From the IMG/VR virus record IMGVR_UViG_3300043313_001192, positions 153,598-176,996 of that record: a DNA stretch of 23,399 nucleotides; one strand, given 5' to 3'. Below, one piece after another: positions 12,406-20,576 of this stretch (position 1 is its first letter; each line of letters begins with the position of its first letter). A program made the translations under genes and the position numbers. The notes under the pieces were generated by a model that made no database searches, was not told the DNA's origin, and saw nothing but the letters and a program-made list of their open reading frames with translations. The DNA comes from a virus.

Positions 12406-15400
12406 CACTCATCCTCATCTCCAGGAGGGATTGCACCAGGGGGCAGTGGCGGCGGCGGAGCCTCCGGGGACACTCCCGCCCACTCGAACGAGTCGTAGAA
12501 CTCATCGCGCTCCCGTACGGCCTCGGCGCTGTAGTCGATCTGCTCCGGGCGAGAGACGAGGTCAGGCTCGGTCTCGTCGACCACGTCGGCGGCAGCGGCG
12601 ATCGGGGCAGCAGGAGCAGGAGGCAGCGTGGGGCCAGGGTGCTCGGGGACGCCGGTGTACTCGACCAGCTCGTCGAAGGAGTGCGGCAGGTCCAGCTCGT
12701 TCTCCAGGTCCCACCAGACCGAGGGCGAGACGTAGTGGTCCCTGGCGGTGCCCCACCCGTCGTTGATGCGCTGGCCCGCCGCCTTCCAGACGCTGATCTT
12801 GAACTTGTCGAACTCCGCCTGGCTCATGCCCTTCTTCGGACGCACCGGGCGGGTGCCCTTGCTGCTCTTCTTCTTGTAGGCCACCAGCGTGCCCAGGAAC
12901 TGCCGCGCCGCGTTGGTGGCCACGTAGGTGCGCAGGTCGTGGTTGATCAGGTCGGGGATGCCCGTCGACTCACGCAGGTAGTTGATCGACTGGTCGGCGG
13001 TGACGTCGCCGAAGATGAACTCGTTGCGCCCCTTGCCCTTGCTCCACTTCTCCAACGCCGCCTGCAGCCGGGGCTCCTTGATCGTGTAGTCGTTGTCGAT
13101 CCCGGACTTGCCCATGAAGTCGAACCGCACCGAGTTCTGGTTGAACCGCAGGTGCTTGGGCATCAGCGACGTCCCGCCGATCACCTGCTCCAGCTTCTTG
13201 CGCTTCTGGCTCTTGGTGCGGTTCTTCCCCTTCGCGTTGTCCACCCGCATGCCGGTCTCGATCAGGGTGGCCACCAGCGCCGCGACCGGGTCGTCCATCG
13301 CCTCGTTCAGCGCCTTCTCGCGCAGATCCGCGTGCACCTTGTGCAGCGCCTTCTCGCGCTGGAACTTCTGGGCGTTGCCGGTCTTGCTGTGCTTGTAGTC
13401 GTAGATGTTCGTGGGTGTGTCGTTGCCCGGCATGATGACCTTCATCAGCAGGGTGCCGTCCTGAGAGGCCCAGTTGCGGTTGTACCAGACCCCGATGGCG
13501 TCCTTGGACGGGCCGGTGAAGTCGGGGTTCGCCTCCTTCATCGCCGCCATCACCGAGTCCCAGTTCTGGTCGCCCGGTCTGATCTCGGTCATGTCGAGCT
13601 GGCCGTGGGCCTCGCTCTTGTGCTTGCTGGCCCGCTCGATCTGAACCACGTTCGGCAGCGGCTGCTCCTGCTTGGGTGCTGGTGCTCCCAGCGCCGAGGA
13701 GATCTGGTTCTGGACAGGTACCCGCTTCTTGACGACGACCGGGCTCTTCATCATCTCGGGCAGCGTGTGGTTCTCGAAGTTGTCGAAGAACTCGAAGATC
13801 GCCTGCCCGGCTTCGGTCTTCCTGTCTCCCATTTCCCGCAGCGTGATCCCGTCAGCACGAGCCGGACCCCAGTGCCCGTGCAGCAGGGCGCTTCCACCCT
13901 TGGTGTAGACAGACTGCTTCCAGTTCTCCCCGTCGCGCCCCTCCTCGGGCTCCGCCAGCATCCGGCGCATCGCGGCGTACGCGGCGTACCCCTGTGCCCA
14001 CATCTCGGTGGTCCCGGCAGCGCCGTTGTGGGTAGTTGCCCCCTCGTCCTGGTTGCGGTAGTACCAGTTCAGCAAGGTCGCGTCCGGGGCATCACCGTAG
14101 GAGGCGATCTCCTGCAGCTTGGCGCGCAGCGCCAGGAACTCAGGGTCGCCGTCGCTGTAGAACCCGCGCCTGCCCTGGGAAACAGAGACCTCACCGATCA
14201 TCGAGTCCAGCGCGTGACCCAGCTCGTGGCTGACCACGTTGGTGACGCCGTCACCCCACTGGAAGGTCGAGTCGGCGACCACGACGTTGTTCTCGTGAGG
14301 GATGTAGTGCCCGGTGGTCTGCTCAGGTGTGCGGTCGTCAGCTCCATCGTGAGGAGGGTTGACCCAATCTGGCGACGTCACGATCGAGGCGTAGTTCGTG
14401 CTGGCCTCGGTGACGTTGCTGCGCGTGCGGTGGATCCCGCCGCCGTAGGCGGCGTACATCGAGTTCAGCGCAGCGGCGACGTTGGGGGTGATCTCCGAGA
14501 CGCCTTCGTTGAACGCCATGTCGGCCACGACCGTCTGGTCGGTGCCCTCACCAGTGCGATCGTCGACAGTCAGGTTGGACGAGAGCGTGTTCTCCCCATC
14601 CCAGGTGAGCAGAGTCTTCTTGCCGCCGGTCAGGTCGGAGACCAGCTCGGCGTCCCCGTTCTTGACCGCCTCGTCAAGATCCAGGTCAGTCAGGGTGCTG
14701 TTCAGGAACCCGAAGCGATCCTGGTCTGAAGCCGCGCGGATCGCGTCAGCGAGTGCGGGGGAGACGCCGCCGTGTGCACGCTGGTACTCCGCAGCCTGGT
14801 TGACGATGTGGGCGTAGACACCGTGCCCGGCGGCACTGCTGCTGTTCGCCAGCTGGAGGGCGATCTGGTCGACCAGTGCGATCGACTCTTTCTCAGCAGG
14901 CTTGCCGGTGTCCTGAACCAGACGGAAGTCCATCATCGACTTGTCGGCCTTCTGCCGCATCTCGACCGGTGGATAGGCGTCCATGCTGAGCAGGTCGCCC
15001 ATCTCGTGCTTGTCGAGCTGCTCACGCAGCACGTCTTCCAGAGGTGCTGGGTCGAGGCCCGCACTGCGGAGCTGGTCGAACATCGTCTTGGCTGCGGTGA
15101 TGTCGTCGGTCAGCCGCCGAGCGGACTCGGTGGCCGCCACCACCTCGAAGTCGTGCATCTTGCTGCGGACCTCCGGGTCGCGCAGTGACATCGCATGCTC
15201 CGCGGTCGAGGCGACCTCGGGCATCATGTCGATGAACTCGTCGGTGTTCTCGATCGTGTTGCCCGGACGCATCGCGCGTTCAAGGTTGCTGCCCTGGATC
15301 TTGGCTGATCCGGCACGCTCCATGGGTGTGGACAACCAGTCGCTGGCGTAGAGCTTGTCCACCTCGGCCTTGCCCTCGGAGGCGGCCGAGACGACCTGCT

Positions 15401-18400
15401 CACCGAGGATCTGGTTGATGTCACCGCTGGCCAGATCCGGGTCCACCTGGGCGTCGAAGTTGGCCCACAGATCGAGCACGTCCTGGACGGCCTCGTCGTT
15501 GTAGCGACCCAGCACCGTGCTGACGTGCTCGGGTGTGAGCTGGTCGAAGCCGCCACGCCTCATCGAGAACATCATCCGGGTCTCGTCGGCGAACTTCGTC
15601 TCGGCTTCCAGCAACCGGTTGTTGAGCAGCTGGTCAGCGATGCTGCCCTTCTCGACGTTCTTGGAGAGCTTCTCGTTGATCTGGTGCAGCGACTCGAAGT
15701 AGTCGGTGATGGCCTGACTGCGCTTGTCCTGGAACTCGGGGCTGACTACCAGGTCGCGGATGGCAGCGGGGTCGGAGGCACTGAGGCGAAAGGGCGCGTC
15801 GCCACCACCTGCCTCTCCAGGGGTCTCACCCTGTGACGGGCCTTGCCCGCCGTCCAGCTCGTCAGCCACTCGACGCAGTTCGTCGACGGCCGAGCTGGGA
15901 TCGCTGAGTCCGAAGTTGCCTTCGAGGTAGTCGGCCAGCCTGCGCAGATCCTCCGACAGCTCGGTGTAGGGACCCTCGCTGGTGATCCGGCCGCGGATCA
16001 GGCCGAGCTGGGCGTTGGCCTCGTCGGTCAGCTCGGTCCAGCCGACCGGGCCGTTGTCGCCCTCGGTCTCGTTCTCGGTCTCGATCGCGCTCTCCACGTC
16101 GGAGAGAGCGCTCTGGACCTCGGCTACTTGGGCGGCTTCTGGCCCGCTGCCTGCTGGCCCTTCGGGCGCTTGCTCTTCGGGAGGAACACCGGGTTCGGCT
16201 TCTCCACCTTCCGGGCTTGGGCTCTCCAGTCGCCTGGCCCCCGGAACTCCTTCTTCTGGTCCTGTGCCACCGGCTTGCTCCTCTGCCACGTGTGGGGGCC
16301 AGTATCCCAGCCCGTCCTTGAAGTTGTACGCGCCACCCTCGGATCCGGAGTACGCACCGACCGCCTCGACGTCGTCGAGGTTGTCGAAGACCAGCACCGG
16401 GTCGATCTCGTAGTTGCCGGTGTCGTCGTTGCGGAACACGCCGAGGTGGGCCTGCTCCGCCCACAGGGGGCTGTCCTCGTCGGCGCCGAACTGGGCCAGC
16501 GCCTGCTCCATGCCAGCGTCGAAGTCCTCCTGGCTGGACCCGATCGGGACATTGACGGTGTCAGTACCGGGCGGGCGGAAGGTGATCGCGTAGGCGTCCT
16601 CGTCGCCGGTGATCGCCTGCCCGGTGTGGGCGTCGATGGTGACGCCGCCCCACTCCTCCTGGACCGAGTCCCAGGCGGTGCTCTTGACCTCGTCCCAGGT
16701 CTGGCCCTGCAGCGCGTCGGGTGCTGCGGTGTTCTCCAGGATGCCGTCCAACCGGTCGCGGCCCTTGAGCGCCAGCGCGGTGTACTCCTCCGGGGAGACC
16801 TCGCGGGTACGCGGGGTCTCGGGGTTGGAGAACTGGCTCGGGGTGAGCGGCTCCACCTCGGGCATCCCGGCAGCGTCCAGTGCCTCACGCGCGGTGCCCG
16901 CTCCCTGCTGCGGAGCCTCCGCGACGGCAGGAGCCTGCTCGGGTGCTCCCTCGGGAGCCGTGGCCGGACCGGTGACACCACCCATGGCGTCGAGCCGGTC
17001 GGCGTGCTCGCGGGCTCGGGCGGAGGGAGCGTCGGTGGGTGTGTCGGCCCCGTCGTAGGCGTCCGCGGCGTCGCGGAACTTCTGCGCCGCGGCGGCGTTG
17101 TCGCCGTTCTTGATGTCGGCGCGGGCGCCGTCGACCAGGCTGCGGACCTCGTCGCTGCGGGACAGACCGCTCAGGAGGTTGCCGACGTCACTGGTCCGGC
17201 GGAGCGCAGTGTTCTGGCTGGAGTAGCCGCGCGCGCCCTCTTCCCCGGCGGCGCGTGCGAGTCGGTGCGCCATCTGGCTGGCGACACCCTTGTCCGAAGG
17301 CTTCTCGAACTGGTCTGCTCCCAGGCCATCGACGTGGTCCGCCAGCCGTGAGGCGTCCGCACCATTGATCTCCTCGCCGTTCTTGACCGCCTCGGTGATC
17401 CGGCTGATCTCCGGGTCGGCCCCTTCGACTCCCGCCACGTGGTCGAGCATCTTCTTCTGCTTCGACGTCGAGCGGGCAGCGACCCTGCCGGTCCCGGCAG
17501 TGCGGACTGCGCGCTCCTCGGAGCGGGGGTCCTCGACCGCCTCGGCGGGCATGTCCTTGTCACTGTCGAGCGCGACGTTCATCATCGCGCCGTCGGCGAC
17601 GTTCACGTACTGGTTGGTGCCTGCGGTCCTCGCCGCGTCGCTGGCGTCCTGCTCCTCGTCGAAGACACCGACCCGCGCCATCCGGTAGCGGCCGTCGTCC
17701 TCGTCGTGCCAGATCGAGACGCCGTCGAAGCTGCTGCCCTCGGTCTCGGCCAGGAAGTCGGTGATCTCCTCGGCAGTGGGCTCGGCGTCATACTCCGAGA
17801 CGGTGGCGTGGTCCACCACGTAGAAGCCCTCGTCCACCTGCTGGTCACCCTGCATCACCAGCGCCGAGCCGTCATCAGCCTGGACCGCATCGGAGACCGC
17901 GTCGTCGACCTTGTCGACCACCGGGTCCACACCTTCCGGCGTCACGTCCGGAGCGCCCTCGGGACGCTCCTGGCGGGAGACCGGCTGCGACGCGCCACCG
18001 AAGAGGTCAGTGCCCGCGTCGACCTTGGCCTGCAGCACCTGCAGCAACGGTGGCCTGTTCTGGCCACGCCCACCCTGGGGGTTGATGCCGGTGAGCATCG
18101 CGTGCAGCTTGCTGCCCTTCAGGTTCGCGTTGACGTTGGTGTTGACGACCCTGGACAGCTCGCCCACCGCGCTGAGCAGTGCCTGGGCGTCCTCGGCCTC
18201 TACTGCGGCGGTGACACCGTCCAGGTACTTGCGCAGCTGCCTGCGCTGGGTGGGGTCCTTGGCCGCAGCCATCGCCTCCTCGCCGAACCCCTGCAGGATC
18301 TTGTTCATCTGCTGTGCTTCGGACACCGCGGCAGGCGTCTCTTCAGGCGGCACCTCAGCCCCCTGCTCCGGGCCGGTCCCGGTCTCCTGAACGGCCTGCT

Positions 18401-20576
18401 CGACGGCCTGGGTGTCGTTGGAGGGGATCGGGTCCTCGGTGTTGTCGTTGACGATGGTCTGGCCGTCCTCCTCACGGACGGTGGCTCCCTCGGGCGTGAT
18501 CTTCTCGCTCGGATTGTCCGGGTTCTGCGGTGCCTCGCCGCCCATCTCCGGATCCGGTGTGGGTGCCTCGGGCGGCTCGGGTGCCGGGTCGCTGGGCTCG
18601 CGGAAGTACCCGGCCGAGGCCATGAACAGCTGGTCCCGCTTGTCCAGCAGGTCCTGGTCCTCGGCACTGAGTTCCTGCCCGGCGGCCCTGGTCTGGTCGC
18701 GCTTGTTGTAGAGCGCGTCGATGTCGAACAGCTGGTCCTGGAAGGCGGCGTCGGTGGACATCGCGGCCTGGATGGCGTTCGCGTCGCCGTCGTCGCGGAT
18801 CACCTGGGAGACCGAGGTGGCGCCCATCTCATCGGTGAGCAGGGCGGCCTGCTCGCGGGTCGGCACGTAGTTGTTGGTGTTGGACTCCGACTCACCGGGA
18901 TAGACCTCGCTGGTCGGGCCGTGGTGACGCCTCAGCTTGTTCGCGGTGACGCGGGAGGACTTGCCGTTGTACCAGTACACCTTGGTGGTGTTCGCGTTCG
19001 GCTCCATGTAGGAGATGTAGCCCTCTTCGCCGTTGGGTCCCTGCACGGCGTCGCCGATCCCCAGCCTCTGGCCGTTGGCGTCCTTCTTCTGGCGCAGGTG
19101 GATGGGGACGACGTCGAAGAGCCCGGCCCCGCCACCGGTCCGCGAGCGCCTCAGCGCTCCTGGGGTGGCGTACCGCTCGCGCACGGCGGTGATGTACTCC
19201 TCGGTGAACGACTTCACCAAGGACTTGCTGGCCTCGTCCTGCCCCTCCAGCGCGAGCCGCTGGAACAGTGTGCTCTGCTGGTCCTCGCTGGCCATCTCGA
19301 TCGACTTGGCGTCCACCGGATGGTCGTAGTAGGGGACCGGGACCTTGCTCTTGGTCCCGTCGGCGTTCTTGACGGTCTTGGTGTAACCCTTCTCCATCAG
19401 CGGGTCGAGGTCGCGGACGTAGATGTGCTTCTTCTGGGCGCTGTCGGTGTAGAGACGGACGATCGGACCGGTGAACGCGGCCCGTCCCCTCTTGGTCGCG
19501 TCGACGTCCACGATGTGGCCGACCCGGACCACGGTCTCCCCGGTCTTGTCGACGTGGTGTCGGTCACCGGGAGCGACCTGCTGGGCCTGCTTGGAGCCGA
19601 CCAGTCGATCCCGTGCAGCGCCGAGCTTCGCGTAGGCCGAGCGCCAGTACTCGGGCAGCCCTTCGGTCTGGGGCTCGGCGACGGTGTCGCGGACCTCGGC
19701 CTTGACCGGCTGCTCCAGCTGGCCCTCGACCAGCGAGCCGGAGGTGATGTCCCAGACCTTGGCGTCCTCGGCGTAGCTCTTGGCCAGCTCGTTCTGCGCC
19801 GCCTCCTCACGGACCTCGGGCTGGTTGCCCTGCATCCGCCCCTGACTGGTCTCGATGTCCTCGACGGTCTTGTCCCCGAGGGAGTGCCGGGCGGTGTAGC
19901 TGTTCTTGATGACGTCGTCGAGGTTCGCCAGCCGGGTGGCCTCCTCCTTGGGCAGGTTGGCCTTGGCCTCCTCGTAGTCCTCACCGTCGGCGAACCCCTT
20001 GCCGCGCTCGTCCCCGACTGCCTCGCCGACCTCGCGGAACAGGTCGATCGCCTTCTGCTTGTCGGCGACCGACTTCGGGTCGCGCGGGTTGGGCGGCAGC
20101 ATCGCCAGCCGCTGGGCCTCGGCCATCTTCTTGGCCTCTTTGCCCATGCCCATCTTCTTCAGGGAGTTGATGGCGGTGGTGACACCGACGTTCTCCTGGT
20201 TCTGCAAGATGCCGACGTGGCTGCCCTTGCCCGCGAGCTGAGCCTTGACGGTGCGGACCTGGACCTTGTCGTGGGGCACCTTGACGTAGCCGTTCGCGTC
20301 GACCCGTGGGTCAGCACCAGGGGTGGTGCCTTGGATCTTGACCAGCAGGTTGCCGTCCCGGTCGATGCCCGCGACCCGGCCCGACGCAGTCCCGCCACCG
20401 GGCAGGTCGAAGGTGACGAAGGAGAAGGTCCGGATGAACCGCCCGTTCTCGTCGCGGGGGTGCTTGAGCGGGTTCCACTTCCGGCCCATGGAGTCGATGA
20501 CGACGATGAACTCGTCGCGGTGCCCCAGGTTCATGAACTCGGTGTTGGCGTACCGAAAGATCTGCGGGGTGGTCAT
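12405..20576 (-). CDS. Giant 2723-aa virion-type protein with HELGH metalloprotease-like and topoisomerase IB-like domains
   Basis: The frame is unbroken. Domains in order: a W34-N-P-x-x-HPRDENGRF tag (to residue 47) followed by an SH3-like beta segment (about 47-115); helical stretches; two more SH3-like segments (about 350-390 and 505-550); an acidic Pro-rich linker (about 660-750); a repeated domain of the YxV...W/F-x-D-D/E-x-G-x-Y type (about 917-995 and 1306-1425); a second linker (about 1424-1490); a long helical region. Next is a zincin-like domain with H2117-E-L-G-H2121 and a candidate third ligand, E2191, in TTEMWAQGYAAY. Last is a type IB topoisomerase-like core (about 2340-2640) with R2444 (ETGMRVDN), K2490 (MGKSG), R2549 (HDLRTY) and Y2615 (ARDHYVSPSV). 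The tail is PPPPLPPGAIPPGDEDE. The ATG overlaps the upstream stop by 4 nt and has only a weak Shine-Dalgarno. Position between portal and maturation protease suggests a packaged protein. That role is inferred. Domain calls rest on motifs and are firmest for the topoisomerase. Confidence 0.85.
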   Translation of the reverse strand: MTTPQIFRYANTEFMNLGHRDEFIVVIDSMGRKWNPLKHPRDENGRFIRTFSFVTFDLPGGGTASGRVAGIDRDGNLLVKIQGTTPGADPRVDANGYVKVPHDKVQVRTVKAQLAGKGSHVGILQNQENVGVTTAINSLKKMGMGKEAKKMAEAQRLAMLPPNPRDPKSVADKQKAIDLFREVGEAVGDERGKGFADGEDYEEAKANLPKEEATRLANLDDVIKNSYTARHSLGDKTVEDIETSQGRMQGNQPEVREEAAQNELAKSYAEDAKVWDITSGSLVEGQLEQPVKAEVRDTVAEPQTEGLPEYWRSAYAKLGAARDRLVGSKQAQQVAPGDRHHVDKTGETVVRVGHIVDVDATKRGRAAFTGPIVRLYTDSAQKKHIYVRDLDPLMEKGYTKTVKNADGTKSKVPVPYYDHPVDAKSIEMASEDQQSTLFQRLALEGQDEASKSLVKSFTEEYITAVRERYATPGALRRSRTGGGAGLFDVVPIHLRQKKDANGQRLGIGDAVQGPNGEEGYISYMEPNANTTKVYWYNGKSSRVTANKLRRHHGPTSEVYPGESESNTNNYVPTREQAALLTDEMGATSVSQVIRDDGDANAIQAAMSTDAAFQDQLFDIDALYNKRDQTRAAGQELSAEDQDLLDKRDQLFMASAGYFREPSDPAPEPPEAPTPDPEMGGEAPQNPDNPSEKITPEGATVREEDGQTIVNDNTEDPIPSNDTQAVEQAVQETGTGPEQGAEVPPEETPAAVSEAQQMNKILQGFGEEAMAAAKDPTQRRQLRKYLDGVTAAVEAEDAQALLSAVGELSRVVNTNVNANLKGSKLHAMLTGINPQGGRGQNRPPLLQVLQAKVDAGTDLFGGASQPVSRQERPEGAPDVTPEGVDPVVDKVDDAVSDAVQADDGSALVMQGDQQVDEGFYVVDHATVSEYDAEPTAEEITDFLAETEGSSFDGVSIWHDEDDGRYRMARVGVFDEEQDASDAARTAGTNQYVNVADGAMMNVALDSDKDMPAEAVEDPRSEERAVRTAGTGRVAARSTSKQKKMLDHVAGVEGADPEISRITEAVKNGEEINGADASRLADHVDGLGADQFEKPSDKGVASQMAHRLARAAGEEGARGYSSQNTALRRTSDVGNLLSGLSRSDEVRSLVDGARADIKNGDNAAAAQKFRDAADAYDGADTPTDAPSARAREHADRLDAMGGVTGPATAPEGAPEQAPAVAEAPQQGAGTAREALDAAGMPEVEPLTPSQFSNPETPRTREVSPEEYTALALKGRDRLDGILENTAAPDALQGQTWDEVKSTAWDSVQEEWGGVTIDAHTGQAITGDEDAYAITFRPPGTDTVNVPIGSSQEDFDAGMEQALAQFGADEDSPLWAEQAHLGVFRNDDTGNYEIDPVLVFDNLDDVEAVGAYSGSEGGAYNFKDGLGYWPPHVAEEQAGGTGPEEGVPGARRLESPSPEGGEAEPGVPPEEQAPEGPAGSGPEAAQVAEVQSALSDVESAIETENETEGDNGPVGWTELTDEANAQLGLIRGRITSEGPYTELSEDLRRLADYLEGNFGLSDPSSAVDELRRVADELDGGQGPSQGETPGEAGGGDAPFRLSASDPAAIRDLVVSPEFQDKRSQAITDYFESLHQINEKLSKNVEKGSIADQLLNNRLLEAETKFADETRMMFSMRRGGFDQLTPEHVSTVLGRYNDEAVQDVLDLWANFDAQVDPDLASGDINQILGEQVVSAASEGKAEVDKLYASDWLSTPMERAGSAKIQGSNLERAMRPGNTIENTDEFIDMMPEVASTAEHAMSLRDPEVRSKMHDFEVVAATESARRLTDDITAAKTMFDQLRSAGLDPAPLEDVLREQLDKHEMGDLLSMDAYPPVEMRQKADKSMMDFRLVQDTGKPAEKESIALVDQIALQLANSSSAAGHGVYAHIVNQAAEYQRAHGGVSPALADAIRAASDQDRFGFLNSTLTDLDLDEAVKNGDAELVSDLTGGKKTLLTWDGENTLSSNLTVDDRTGEGTDQTVVADMAFNEGVSEITPNVAAALNSMYAAYGGGIHRTRSNVTEASTNYASIVTSPDWVNPPHDGADDRTPEQTTGHYIPHENNVVVADSTFQWGDGVTNVVSHELGHALDSMIGEVSVSQGRRGFYSDGDPEFLALRAKLQEIASYGDAPDATLLNWYYRNQDEGATTHNGAAGTTEMWAQGYAAYAAMRRMLAEPEEGRDGENWKQSVYTKGGSALLHGHWGPARADGITLREMGDRKTEAGQAIFEFFDNFENHTLPEMMKSPVVVKKRVPVQNQISSALGAPAPKQEQPLPNVVQIERASKHKSEAHGQLDMTEIRPGDQNWDSVMAAMKEANPDFTGPSKDAIGVWYNRNWASQDGTLLMKVIMPGNDTPTNIYDYKHSKTGNAQKFQREKALHKVHADLREKALNEAMDDPVAALVATLIETGMRVDNAKGKNRTKSQKRKKLEQVIGGTSLMPKHLRFNQNSVRFDFMGKSGIDNDYTIKEPRLQAALEKWSKGKGRNEFIFGDVTADQSINYLRESTGIPDLINHDLRTYVATNAARQFLGTLVAYKKKSSKGTRPVRPKKGMSQAEFDKFKISVWKAAGQRINDGWGTARDHYVSPSVWWDLENELDLPHSFDELVEYTGVPEHPGPTLPPAPAAPIAAAADVVDETEPDLVSRPEQIDYSAEAVRERDEFYDSFEWAGVSPEAPPPPLPPGAIPPGDEDE

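Noticed and set aside
12657-13574. Tyrosine integrase instead of topoisomerase IB
   Set aside because: ETGMR and HDLRTYVAT look integrase-like, but the upstream DYKHSKTGNAQKF region, the GKSG hairpin, the NYLRESTG helix and the ARDHYVSP end fit topoisomerase IB better. There is no att-site context.
12639-14729. 696-codon plus-strand open frame opposite the topoisomerase and metalloprotease domains
   Set aside because: Low-complexity Leu/Val/Arg-rich translation with no family features. The opposite strand has conserved catalytic motifs, so this is a shadow.
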